From positions 1 to 37,157 of the forward strand of contig CALBGL010000134.1 in assembly GCA_937892735.1 (NCBI GenBank): a stretch of DNA of 37,157 nt, in the 5' to 3' direction. A model generated the notes under the pieces. The model made no database searches and was not told the DNA's origin. It worked only from the letters and a program-made list of their open reading frames with translations. The translations under genes and the position numbers were made by a program. The stretch comes from an uncultured Clostridia bacterium (lineage in GTDB: Bacteria; Bacillota; Clostridia; Lachnospirales; Bianqueaceae). Position 1 is the stretch's first letter. Each line of letters starts with the position of its first letter. Shown in pieces: positions 16,090-24,451 of the stretch.

Positions 16090-16878
16090 ATGGAGGGTAT
16101 TTTAAGAATAGAGCATCTGCAGAAGTATTATGGCGAGACAAAAGCGGTAGAAGACGTATCCTTCTCCGTGAATAAGGGGGAGCTGGTGGTCATCATCGGC
16201 CCCTCCGGAGCTGGCAAGTCCACCGTCCTGCGATGTATCAACCGTATGATTGATCCTACAGATGGCGAGATCTGGTTTGATGGAGCGGACATCGCAAAAC
16301 TGACAAGGGAGAAGGACTTGAAGATACTACGCCGTCGAATCGGTATGATCTTTCAATCGTTTAATCTGGTATATCGTCTGTCGGTATTTCAGAATGTATT
16401 GCATGGACGTCTGGGGTATATGTCGACTATGGACGCGGTACTGGGAAAATACAGCGAAGAGGATAAGAGAAAGGCCTTGGAACTGCTGGATATGATCGGA
16501 CTCAAGGATATGATCTATAAGCGAGCAGGAGATTTGTCCGGAGGGCAGAAGCAGCGTGTGGGCATAGCCAGAGCGCTGATGCAGGATCCAGCGCTGCTTT
16601 TGTGTGATGAGCCTATTGCCTCGTTGGATCCCGCCTCATCGAAGATTATCATGGATCAGATTCAGAAGATGACGAAGGAACGCGAAATTGCCTGCATTGT
16701 TAATCTGCATCAGGTAGACGTAGCAAAGACCTATGCAGATCGGATTGTGGGCATTCATAAGGGAGAAGTTGTATTTGACGACGTGCCGGAAAAACTGGAT
16801 GAGGCGATGATTGAGAAGATCTATGAAATGCCGATTCAGGAACTGACGGTAGGACTTGAGAAAGGAAAGGTGTCTTAA
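16090..16878 (+). CDS. phnC: Phosphonate ABC transporter ATPase
   Basis: This encodes 262 aa. ATG 16090 is preceded by TTGGAGG (16078-16084). All ABC motifs are intact: Walker A GPSGAGKST (about 36-44), Q-loop in MIFQSFNLV, signature LSGGQKQRVGIARAL, Walker B LLLCDEPIASLD and the H-loop VNLHQ. The RLSVFQNVLHGRLGYM segment between Q-loop and signature is typical of PhnC. It powers phosphonate import with the two permeases downstream. It lies directly after phnD and abuts phnE. Confidence 0.95.
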   Translation: MEGILRIEHLQKYYGETKAVEDVSFSVNKGELVVIIGPSGAGKSTVLRCINRMIDPTDGEIWFDGADIAKLTREKDLKILRRRIGMIFQSFNLVYRLSVFQNVLHGRLGYMSTMDAVLGKYSEEDKRKALELLDMIGLKDMIYKRAGDLSGGQKQRVGIARALMQDPALLLCDEPIASLDPASSKIIMDQIQKMTKEREIACIVNLHQVDVAKTYADRIVGIHKGEVVFDDVPEKLDEAMIEKIYEMPIQELTVGLEKGKVS

Positions 16879-17679
16879 ATGCGTGCGGCAGAGAAAAGAA
16901 TTGCCGTAAGACCCCAGGAGGAAAAGAGAAGAACCTATATGGCGGCGCTCATCATCTTTGTCCTATTCCTGGTATCGACCATCTCGACGGAATACCAGCC
17001 ATTTGAGCTTTTCGCTAATATGGAAAATTTCTGGGATTTCCTGTTTCAGGATCTGTTGCCGCCCAGGCAGACGGATCCGCAGATGATTGTGGAAGGAGTC
17101 ATACAGACAGTCAGCATGGCCATCGTGGCAACTCTCTTAGCGGCCGTTCTGTCCATGATTCTAGCGTTCCTGGGAGCTGAGGCCACGTGTCCGTGGAAGC
17201 CTCTCAGAAAATTAGTCCGGCTGATTGCCTCCATTCAGCGAAATATTCCAAATATGATTTGGATCTTCATTTTGATTATGGCTTTTGGTATCGGAAATGT
17301 CGTAGGCATGCTGGCACTTCTGATTCAGAGTACGGGTTTTATGACAAGAGCTTTTATTGAAACGCTGGATGAGATCGGCGGAGAAAGCCTCGAGGCCATG
17401 CATGCCGTAGGGGCGACACGATTCGCTATCATCACGCAAGCACTGATTCCGGCTTGCCTTTCTGGTGTGATTTCATGGATGCTCTATGGCTTAGAGATCA
17501 ATATTCGATCGTCCAGTCTGGTCGGTGCAGTCGGAGGAGGCGGGATCGGTCTTGTGATGATGGGGTATATTAAACAGTTTCGGTATCATTCTGCCATGGG
17601 TACGATTCTTCTGATCGCAGCGATTGTGATTCTGGTGGATATGCTGACGAATTTCCTGAGAAAGAAGGTGCTTGCCTGA
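16879..17679 (+). CDS. phnE: Phosphonate ABC transporter permease, first copy
   Basis: This 266-aa inner-membrane permease has about six hydrophobic helices. The coupling-loop EAA motif reads SLEAMHAVGATRFAIITQALIPA, where the cytoplasmic loop meets PhnC. PhnE-specific features include the IRNIPNMIWIF-like segment (IQRNIPNMIWIF) and RSSSLVGAVGGGGIG near the end. It starts at the base after the phnC stop. A second, divergent permease follows, so the transporter is probably a heterodimer. Confidence 0.93.
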   Translation: MRAAEKRIAVRPQEEKRRTYMAALIIFVLFLVSTISTEYQPFELFANMENFWDFLFQDLLPPRQTDPQMIVEGVIQTVSMAIVATLLAAVLSMILAFLGAEATCPWKPLRKLVRLIASIQRNIPNMIWIFILIMAFGIGNVVGMLALLIQSTGFMTRAFIETLDEIGGESLEAMHAVGATRFAIITQALIPACLSGVISWMLYGLEINIRSSSLVGAVGGGGIGLVMMGYIKQFRYHSAMGTILLIAAIVILVDMLTNFLRKKVLA

Positions 17680-18551
17680 TGGAAGGTATAGTGGTAGGTG
17701 GAAAACAACAAAACATCTTTGGACCGGAACCCGAAGAAAACCAGTCTTCAACGATATTGTTTCATCGAGATGGAAAGATTCGAACTGCGGATCCGGCCAA
17801 AAGCAGGGGAATCAAGATTTTTCTGATCCTTTTCCTGATTGTAGGCTGTGGCGCGATGTATACAATGAACCTTGACTGGGCCCAGCTTGCAGGGGGAATC
17901 TCACAGATTCCGACGGCGATCGCCAACTTATGTGAAATGGATTTTTATCAGTTTGATGTCACATTTTCCGCTCTGTTCGAGTCTATTGCGGTATCCATCC
18001 TGGCGACGATTTATAGTCTGATTCTGGGCATGTTTCTGGCGGTTTTCATGGCGAGGAATATTACGCCGTTTCGCTGGCTCCCGCCGATTCTGTCCGCGTT
18101 TTTTACCTTTTTGCGGGCGATTCCGAGTACGATTTGGGTGCTGTTGATTCTGGTATGCGTAGGATTTGGTCCCACGGCAGGCATCATTGGTATGAGCATC
18201 TCCAGCATGGCTTTTTTTGCAAAATCCATGTGCCAATGCTTCGAAGAAGTTTCGAATGATACGATCGAAGCCTTGAAAGCGATGGGGGCTGGAAAGATCA
18301 AGATTTTCTTCCGGGCGATTCTGCCGTCTGCGTTTACGAGCCTCCTGGCATGGACGTCCATCAATTTCGAAAGTAATTTTGAGTCCTCTATCATCCTGGG
18401 TACGGTTGGCGGTGGTGGTATCGGATATGTAGTGTCCAACTGTATGGGACGGTATTCCTATGGGCAGGCCATGGTAGCGATTTTGCTCATGCTGGCGTTT
18501 ACCTACATCATGGAAATTGGATTTACCGTATTCAAAGAGCATAAAAAGTAA
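17679..18551 (+). CDS. phnE: Phosphonate ABC transporter permease, second copy
   Basis: This 290-aa permease starts at ATG 17679, sharing one base with the previous stop (TGATG). An N-terminal cytoplasmic stretch of about 45 residues precedes the first helix. The EAA loop reads TIEALKAMGAGKIKIFFRAILPS and the C-terminal signature is ESSIILGTVGGGGIGYVV, both close to the first copy but clearly diverged. Paired phnE genes occur in several phosphonate operons and form the two halves of the membrane channel. Confidence 0.93.
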   Translation: MEGIVVGGKQQNIFGPEPEENQSSTILFHRDGKIRTADPAKSRGIKIFLILFLIVGCGAMYTMNLDWAQLAGGISQIPTAIANLCEMDFYQFDVTFSALFESIAVSILATIYSLILGMFLAVFMARNITPFRWLPPILSAFFTFLRAIPSTIWVLLILVCVGFGPTAGIIGMSISSMAFFAKSMCQCFEEVSNDTIEALKAMGAGKIKIFFRAILPSAFTSLLAWTSINFESNFESSIILGTVGGGGIGYVVSNCMGRYSYGQAMVAILLMLAFTYIMEIGFTVFKEHKK

Positions 18552-18564
18552 GGGGAAGAAAGAA

Positions 18565-18993
18565 ATGGAAAAGAAGAAATTGTCTCGTATTTTAGAAAAG
18601 ACGGATGGGGCGATTCTAAAAGGATTGGCGGAACCTCTGATCGAGAAGTATCCGGTACAGGTATTGCGTAAACCCGGTAAGACGATGGTTATGATTCGCA
18701 TGAAAGAAACGGTTGCGAAAACGGAATTCTATCTGGGGGAACTCCTGGCTTGCGAGGCCATGGTCGAGATGAATCATAGCCGTGGGTTTGCATTGATGGC
18801 TGGTGATGATCTGGAGAAGGTATTTTATGGCGCAGTGCTGGATGCTGCCTGCAACATGGAATATCCACAGAAAGAAGAATTGCTGAGGCGTCTTCAGGCT
18901 TTAGAAAAGGAGCTGGATGAGAAGGAACAGCGGGAGATCCGCATGCATCAGGCGACAAGAGTACAATTTGAGACATTGGATACGAATTACTAA
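18565..18993 (+). CDS. phnG: C-P lyase complex subunit PhnG
   Basis: This 142-aa protein starts at ATG 18565 behind GGGGAAG; a longer frame overlaps phnE. It shows the PhnG pattern FYLGELLACEAMVEMN, then GFALMAGDDLEKVFYGAVLDAA. PhnG is part of the PhnGHI(L) assembly that transfers the phosphonate onto the ribose of ATP with loss of adenine. It lies in the standard GHIJ order. The C-terminal 40 residues are highly charged and helical. Confidence 0.92.
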   Translation: MEKKKLSRILEKTDGAILKGLAEPLIEKYPVQVLRKPGKTMVMIRMKETVAKTEFYLGELLACEAMVEMNHSRGFALMAGDDLEKVFYGAVLDAACNMEYPQKEELLRRLQALEKELDEKEQREIRMHQATRVQFETLDTNY

Positions 18994-19011
18994 AAGAAGG
19001 GAGAGGAGACC

Positions 19012-19602
19012 GTGATTACAGATCAGCAATTTCATCTGGTGTTTGATTGTCAGAAGATTTTCAAGGCACTCATGAATGCGTTGGCACGGCCAGGCCAGAT
19101 TTTTCATACGAAGGAATCGATCGATAAAATAAAAGGGGAACATCCGGCATTATTGGCAGTTGCTTTGACTGTTCTGGATAATCGCTGTGGATTTTATACC
19201 CATGGAACCGTCGATTTGGCGGAAGAAGTGCGGGAACAGACACTGGCAAAGGAAACAGATGAAAAGGAAGCGGATTATATACTGATTACATCAGACGCGT
19301 TGTCGAGAGAAGAATGTACTGCATTGTTGCAGAATGCGAAAGTGGGAACCCTTCCGGAACCGCACAAGAGCTGTACATTCATTATCGAGGTTGCATCGGT
19401 TCAAGATGGGGAAGAGGGAACATTACAGGGACCAGGTATTCAGGGTACACGTACGATTCATCTTCCAGCACAAGCCTGGATGTGGCTGGAGGTAAGAGAT
19501 ACGATGCAGTATGAATTTCCTTGCGGGGTGGACATGTTTTTCGTCACCCCGGCGGGAGAATGGGTGGGAATCCCCAGAACCACGAAAATAGGAGGACGCT
19601 AA
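19012..19602 (+). CDS. phnH: C-P lyase complex subunit PhnH
   Basis: This 196-aa protein starts at GTG 19012 behind GGGAGAGG. The opening FDCQKIFKALMNALARPGQI is a PhnH hallmark (F.RALL.A.ARPG). RTIHLPA and the terminal FFVTPAGEWVGIPRTTKI resemble the conserved C-terminus (the '...D.vf...g..v.lPRTT.i' pattern). PhnH is a PLP-transferase-fold subunit of the C-P lyase core complex. It overlaps nothing but sits 1 bp before phnI. Confidence 0.92.
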   Translation: MITDQQFHLVFDCQKIFKALMNALARPGQIFHTKESIDKIKGEHPALLAVALTVLDNRCGFYTHGTVDLAEEVREQTLAKETDEKEADYILITSDALSREECTALLQNAKVGTLPEPHKSCTFIIEVASVQDGEEGTLQGPGIQGTRTIHLPAQAWMWLEVRDTMQYEFPCGVDMFFVTPAGEWVGIPRTTKIGGR

Positions 19603-19603
19603 G

Positions 19604-20686
19604 ATGGGATACGTTGCAGTGACCGGAGGACAGGAAGCCATAGAGGCTTCGATTGAACTCTTGAAAGAGTATCGTGCAAAAGGGCATCAGGAACTGGAGA
19701 TTCAGGTAGTGCGGGATCGAATGGCGCTTCTGATTGATAGAATCATGTCAGAAGCCGGATTGTATGCGCCGGATTATGCGGCGCTTGCATTGAAGCAGTG
19801 TGAGGGCAGTCCGGAAGAGGCCGTTTTTCTGCTGCGTGCATATCGTTCTACACTGCAGAGAAACTATGTCTCCAAGACGGTATCCGGAGAGGATATGCAC
19901 ATTCGAAGACGAATTAGCTCCGCGTTTAAGGATATTCCCGGAGGACAAATGCTGGGGGCCACCTATGATTATGTACATCGACTGCTGGATTTTTCGCTGA
20001 AAAATGAAACGGAAGAGGAACTGGAAGCATGGAGAGACTCTTTTGTCCAGTCGCATACCCAGGACGGAAAGGAATATGTGACGTTATCCGATACCGCGCC
20101 CCGAGTGCTAGATCTTCTGCGAGCGGAAGGACTCCTGGAGGATGTGGAGGAAGACACATCGGAACCCTGTGATGTGACGATGGAAAAGCTGCCGCTTCCG
20201 GCGCCTAGAAGCGCGATCCTGCAAACCCTGACAAGGGCGGATACCGGATTTGTATCCGGACTGGCTTACAGTGATATCCGAGGATTTGGCATGTCCCATC
20301 CGACGATCGGGGAGCTTCGGTATGGCAGACTGTCGATTGAGGTCGTCTATCCGCTCGATGCGGAGGAATCCTGGTATGTGGGAGACATCTGTGTGACAGA
20401 AGTGGAAGGCTTGATGGGAGAAAGACCGGACAAGAGCGGGATCGGTGTCGGGTATGGCTGTGTCTTTGGACGGAATGATACGAAGGCCATTGCGATGGCC
20501 GTGCTGGATCATGCCCTGACGTTGGATATTGACAGTCCGACCAGCGACATGGAGTTTGTCCTCTTGCATGGAGACTGCCTGGAGATGAATGGGTTCATCT
20601 CTCATTTGAAACTTCCGCATTATGTAACGTTCCAGTCGAAGCTGGATTCTTTGCGGCATAGAAAGAAGGAGGGAAATTGGAAATGA
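19604..20686 (+). CDS. phnI: C-P lyase complex subunit PhnI
   Basis: This 360-aa protein starts at ATG 19604 after AGGAGG. PhnI is the nucleosidase-like subunit that, with G, H and L, attaches phosphonate to ribose 5-triphosphate. The start (MGYVAVTGGQEAIEAS) is the usual PhnI N-terminus, and later segments such as RAYRSTLQR, ISSAFKDIPGGQMLGATYDY and GYGCVFGRNDTKAIAMAVLD match the family pattern. Length is normal. It overlaps phnJ by 4 bp (ATGA). Confidence 0.94.
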   Translation: MGYVAVTGGQEAIEASIELLKEYRAKGHQELEIQVVRDRMALLIDRIMSEAGLYAPDYAALALKQCEGSPEEAVFLLRAYRSTLQRNYVSKTVSGEDMHIRRRISSAFKDIPGGQMLGATYDYVHRLLDFSLKNETEEELEAWRDSFVQSHTQDGKEYVTLSDTAPRVLDLLRAEGLLEDVEEDTSEPCDVTMEKLPLPAPRSAILQTLTRADTGFVSGLAYSDIRGFGMSHPTIGELRYGRLSIEVVYPLDAEESWYVGDICVTEVEGLMGERPDKSGIGVGYGCVFGRNDTKAIAMAVLDHALTLDIDSPTSDMEFVLLHGDCLEMNGFISHLKLPHYVTFQSKLDSLRHRKKEGNWK

Positions 20687-21567
20687 ACCAGAGAGTAGAC
20701 GAGGTGCAGAGCACAGATTATAATTTCGCGTTTTTAGATGAAGGTTCCAAACGGGAGATCCGACGTTCCGTATTAAAGGCAGTGGCGATACCTGGATATC
20801 AGGTGCCATTCGGTTCCCGGGAGCTGCCGATCGGAAGAGGCTGGGGGACTGGCGGGATCCAGCTGACGATGTCGCTGATTGGGCCGAAGGATGTACTCAA
20901 AGTCATTGACCAGGGAAACGATGACAGTGTGAATGCGGTCAGCATCAAGAAGCTCATCTGTGCCACGACCGGCGTAGAGACGACAACGGATACGGCGGTG
21001 GCAGATATCATTCAGTCCCGGCATAGAATACCCGAAGAACCATTGCGAGAAGATCAGGTACTGGTCTTGCAGGTTCCGAATCCGGAGCCGCTCAGAGGCG
21101 TATCCCCGCATGAGGAAGTGACGAGACAGCTCCATGGAGATGCGGAATACACAGGCATCTGGGTCAATCTCTTTGAGCAGCTCCTGAAAAAGGGAACCCC
21201 CTTCCGCGGCGCAGCTCATCCGGTGATGGCGAATCATAGATATATCATGAGTCCCAGTCCGATTCCGCGATATGATAATCCCAAGATGAATCAGGCGAAG
21301 TGCCTGTATCTTCTGGGCGCAGGCCGTGAGAAGAAAATCTATGCGGTTCCTCCCTATACGGATGTGGAATCTCTGGCATTTGAAGATTATCCCTTCCGCA
21401 GAGAGGACATGTCAGGCAGAAAATGCCGGCTCTGCGGTGCGGAAAACGTATATTTCGATGAGATATACGATGCGGAGAAGGGAGAGCATTATTATCAGTG
21501 CTCGGATACGGGGTACTGTCAGAAACGGCGCAGACAGCAAGAGGAGCAGGGGGGAAAAGAAGCATGA
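20683..21567 (+). CDS. phnJ: Alpha-D-ribose 1-methylphosphonate 5-phosphate C-P lyase
   Basis: This 294-aa radical-SAM enzyme breaks the C-P bond and yields 5-phosphoribosyl 1,2-cyclic phosphate. ATG 20683 was chosen over TTG 20677 because GAAGGAGGG needs the longer spacing. The unusual cluster motif is exact: Cys248-x2-Cys251-x21-Cys273-x5-Cys279, the C-x2-C-x21-C-x5-C spacing known from E. coli PhnJ. The glycine implicated as a radical site is present in AIPGYQVPFGSRELP (Gly38). The enzyme therefore appears catalytically complete. It overlaps phnI and phnK by 4 bp each. Confidence 0.97.
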   Translation: MNQRVDEVQSTDYNFAFLDEGSKREIRRSVLKAVAIPGYQVPFGSRELPIGRGWGTGGIQLTMSLIGPKDVLKVIDQGNDDSVNAVSIKKLICATTGVETTTDTAVADIIQSRHRIPEEPLREDQVLVLQVPNPEPLRGVSPHEEVTRQLHGDAEYTGIWVNLFEQLLKKGTPFRGAAHPVMANHRYIMSPSPIPRYDNPKMNQAKCLYLLGAGREKKIYAVPPYTDVESLAFEDYPFRREDMSGRKCRLCGAENVYFDEIYDAEKGEHYYQCSDTGYCQKRRRQQEEQGGKEA

Positions 21568-22400
21568 ATCAGAAAAAGCCCATTTTAACAGGACGTAATA
21601 TCACTGTTCGATTCGGAGAGGGATGCCCATATTGTAAGACACATACCGAACTGGAAAAAGGACGATGCCCCTTCTGTCATACCATCTGGGCAGTGCGGGA
21701 TGTGAGTTTTAATCTATATCCCGGAGAGATCCTGGGCATTGTCGGAGAGTCCGGATCGGGAAAGAGTACATTGCTGAAAACACTGTATTTCGATGCGCCG
21801 GCAACGGCGGGAGATGTCCGCTTAACATTATATCATGAGGGGAAGGACAATATCCTCCACTGCAGCACCCAGAATCAGCGATACCTGAGAAACCATCTGA
21901 TGGGGATGGTGTATCAGAATCCGATGCTGGGGCTTCGGATGGATCTGTCTTCCGGCGCCAATATTGCGGAAAAGCTGATTGCCGCAGGCAATCGTAATGC
22001 GGGAAAGATGATGAAGCGGTGTCATGGACTCCTGCAGCATGTGGAGATTCCGGTAGAGAGAATGAAGGATGCGCCCAAGGTGTTCTCCGGCGGCATGCAG
22101 CAGCGTGTACAGATCTCCAAGGCGATCGCGAACAATCCGCCGATTCTGTTTTTGGACGAGGTGACCACCGGGCTGGATCTGAGTGTGCAGGCGAAGGTGC
22201 TGGATCTGATCCGGACGATTCAACAGGAACTGGGGATTGCCATGATGATCGTAAGCCATGACTTAGCGGTCATACGCATGATGTCAGATCGCACCATGGT
22301 CATGCTGGGCGGCCGAGTGGTGGAGGAAGGCTTGACAGACCAGATCCTGGAAGACCCGCTGCATGAGTATACGCAAACACTGGTCAGTTCATTACTGTAA
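21564..22400 (+). CDS. phnK: C-P lyase ABC protein PhnK with four-cysteine insertion
   Basis: This encodes 278 aa. ATG 21564 overlaps the phnJ stop (ATGA); the earlier in-frame start lies inside phnJ. ABC motifs are complete: Walker A GESGSGKST, signature FSGGMQQRVQISKAI, Walker B ILFLDEVTTGLD and H-loop VSHDLAV. PhnK binds the PhnGHIJ core and couples ATP hydrolysis to C-P lyase function. Near the N-terminus, where E. coli PhnK passes directly into VSFDLWPGE, this protein has about 25 extra residues with Cys21-x2-Cys24-x10-Cys35-x2-Cys38 (CPYC...CPFC), a zinc-ribbon or rubredoxin-like knuckle. Confidence 0.93.
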   Translation: MNQKKPILTGRNITVRFGEGCPYCKTHTELEKGRCPFCHTIWAVRDVSFNLYPGEILGIVGESGSGKSTLLKTLYFDAPATAGDVRLTLYHEGKDNILHCSTQNQRYLRNHLMGMVYQNPMLGLRMDLSSGANIAEKLIAAGNRNAGKMMKRCHGLLQHVEIPVERMKDAPKVFSGGMQQRVQISKAIANNPPILFLDEVTTGLDLSVQAKVLDLIRTIQQELGIAMMIVSHDLAVIRMMSDRTMVMLGGRVVEEGLTDQILEDPLHEYTQTLVSSLL

Positions 22401-22419
22401 GGGATAAGAGGAGTAGAAT

Positions 22420-23637
22420 ATGGCAAGAACATGGATTTATAACGGGATCATCGTACAGAAGGACCGGGTACTGGAACAGGCATCGCTTCTCATTGACGGA
22501 AATCATATTGCCGAGATCCGTGAGGATAATGGCGGATGGGATCAGGATCCGTTTGCGGAAAAGATCGACGCGCAGGGCGCCTATGTGGTTCCGGGCTTCA
22601 TGGACCTGCATTCGGACCATATCGAGAAAGTGGCGCAGCCAAGACCGCAGAGCCTGATCGATTTTGATATTGCAATACGAGAACAGGAGAAACAATTGGT
22701 GTGTCAGGGAATTACCTCGATGTATCACTCCCTAACCATGAACGGCGGTTCGAAAACCTCAAAGGATCTGAAGGCATTGCTTCGTACGCCGGAAAATTAC
22801 AATAAACTGGTACAGCTGATCCGCAAGCATAACAACGGAGATCATATCATTCGGCATCGTTTTCACTGTCGGTATGATGTGACGAATACACAAGGCTTTG
22901 AACAGTTGTTGGAATACATCAAAAACAGCGATATGCAGCTCCTTTCTTTTGTGGATCATACGCCGGGACAGGGACAGTATAAGGATCTGGAATTCTTCAA
23001 GAATCATGTCATGGGTTCGGATAAGACTGAAGAAGAAAAAGAGAAGATCCTGAGAAAACGGATGAATACGGCGCGCATCACAGCGCAGCAGATGGAAATG
23101 GCAGCGAATCTGGCAGATCAGCTGGGAATTCCGATTGCTTCTCATGATGATGACAGTCTGGAGAAACTGGATTATGTGATGAAGCATCTGCATATTCGGA
23201 TCTGCGAATTTCCCATCACGATGGAAGTCGCAAAAGAAGCACATCATAGGGGACTGAAGGTTGTAGTGGGCGCGAACAATGTATTGATGGGACGGTCTCA
23301 TTCCAATAACCTTTCGGCGTTAGATGCGATTCGTGAAGGATGTGCGGATATTCTGGTATCGGACTATTTCCCCGCCTCACTGCTGCATGCGGTATTCAAG
23401 ATTTATGATATGGGCTTGACAACGCTTCCGGACGCTATTAATATGGTGACGTACAACCCAGCCTGCGCGGTGGGCGTTGCAGATCATCTGGGTTCTCTGG
23501 AAGTCGGAAAATGGGCGGATCTTCTGCTGATTCACAGAAGCCAGTCGATGCCGGTTTTGGGCACGGCTTTTGTCGATGGAGATAAGGTCATGGATATCCG
23601 ATACCGTGAGAAGACGGGAGAACGATATGCGGGATGA
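22420..23637 (+). CDS. phnM: Alpha-D-ribose 1-methylphosphonate 5-triphosphate diphosphatase
   Basis: This 405-aa amidohydrolase removes pyrophosphate from ribose 1-phosphonate 5-triphosphate to make the PhnJ substrate. The metal site is visible as PGFMDLHSDHIEK near residue 65 (the HxD-type motif used by PhnM), with later conserved SHDDDSLEKLD and NNVLMGRSHSNN. The C-terminus has the usual amidohydrolase beta domain (SLEVGKWADLLLIH). ATG 22420 follows AAGAGGAG. It overlaps the next gene by 11 bp. Confidence 0.94.
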   Translation: MARTWIYNGIIVQKDRVLEQASLLIDGNHIAEIREDNGGWDQDPFAEKIDAQGAYVVPGFMDLHSDHIEKVAQPRPQSLIDFDIAIREQEKQLVCQGITSMYHSLTMNGGSKTSKDLKALLRTPENYNKLVQLIRKHNNGDHIIRHRFHCRYDVTNTQGFEQLLEYIKNSDMQLLSFVDHTPGQGQYKDLEFFKNHVMGSDKTEEEKEKILRKRMNTARITAQQMEMAANLADQLGIPIASHDDDSLEKLDYVMKHLHIRICEFPITMEVAKEAHHRGLKVVVGANNVLMGRSHSNNLSALDAIREGCADILVSDYFPASLLHAVFKIYDMGLTTLPDAINMVTYNPACAVGVADHLGSLEVGKWADLLLIHRSQSMPVLGTAFVDGDKVMDIRYREKTGERYAG

Positions 23638-24451
23638 ACGAATTCAGTTCGGGGGACGATGGATATTGGAGTGTGCACAGCATCTGCAGAAAAAACGCAG
23701 TGCCGAATCGATGGCGCTGCGGGAGAAAGAAGGCTGCAGCGATATTGTGACAGATCATGACCTCTGGGTACAGGAGGATTTGATCCGGAATGTCAGTCGC
23801 TGTTTTCCCCGGGATCAGGTGATTGGAGAAGAAGAGACGAAACTTTTGGCTCCTCATGAAGGAGAATGGCAGTGGCTCGTTGATCCAATTGATGGGACTG
23901 GTAATTATGCGTACCTGGGCAGGGAGTACAGTATTTGTCTGGCGCTTCTGCACTGGGGCAATCCCTATTATGGTTGGGTATATGACGTGACTTCACAGAT
24001 TCTCTACGATAGCCAGGGGATGCATGGCGTTCGGATATCGGGGCCGGAACGAACCGAACATTGTCTTCTATACATGGGATATAAGACAATGAAGGATCTA
24101 ACCCAGGAGGGCGTGGATCCCTATACGGTGTGCGGTCAGTTTGCCGGCGTACGCTATGAGGGGTGTGCTTCTTTAGAAATTTGCAGGATCCTGCGAGAGC
24201 CAGCCAGAGTCTATCTGAGTTCTCATCTTAAGAGTTGGGATTTCGCGGCGGCTGCCTGTGTCCTTAAGTCGGCGGGAGCTGTGATACGGGCGGTTCCGAT
24301 AGGAAATGACAGATATTATGTATACGCTTGTAAGAACAAGAAGGTTGCGGAGAGCTGCGAGCAGATGATGCCGATACGTCTGCAGGGAAAGCTGCGAGAT
24401 GTGGACGCCGCTTTCTGTTTTGAAACGGGAAAGGAAGAGACAAATGGTTAA
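23627..24451 (+). CDS. Inositol-monophosphatase-family phosphatase inside the phn operon
   Basis: This 274-aa protein starts at ATG 23627 within the end of phnM and overlaps phnL by 8 bp, so it is translated with the C-P lyase genes. The family metal site is complete: GEEE (Glu69/Glu70), WLVDPIDGTGNY (Asp86, Asp89) and KSWDFAAAA (Asp205). The family includes SuhB, CysQ and fructose-1,6-bisphosphatase-like enzymes and hydrolyses small phosphomonoesters with Mg2+. It is not a usual C-P lyase gene. It may dephosphorylate a sugar phosphate intermediate or a by-product of the pathway. That is inference; the substrate cannot be read from sequence. Confidence 0.85.
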   Translation: MRDERIQFGGRWILECAQHLQKKRSAESMALREKEGCSDIVTDHDLWVQEDLIRNVSRCFPRDQVIGEEETKLLAPHEGEWQWLVDPIDGTGNYAYLGREYSICLALLHWGNPYYGWVYDVTSQILYDSQGMHGVRISGPERTEHCLLYMGYKTMKDLTQEGVDPYTVCGQFAGVRYEGCASLEICRILREPARVYLSSHLKSWDFAAAACVLKSAGAVIRAVPIGNDRYYVYACKNKKVAESCEQMMPIRLQGKLRDVDAAFCFETGKEETNG

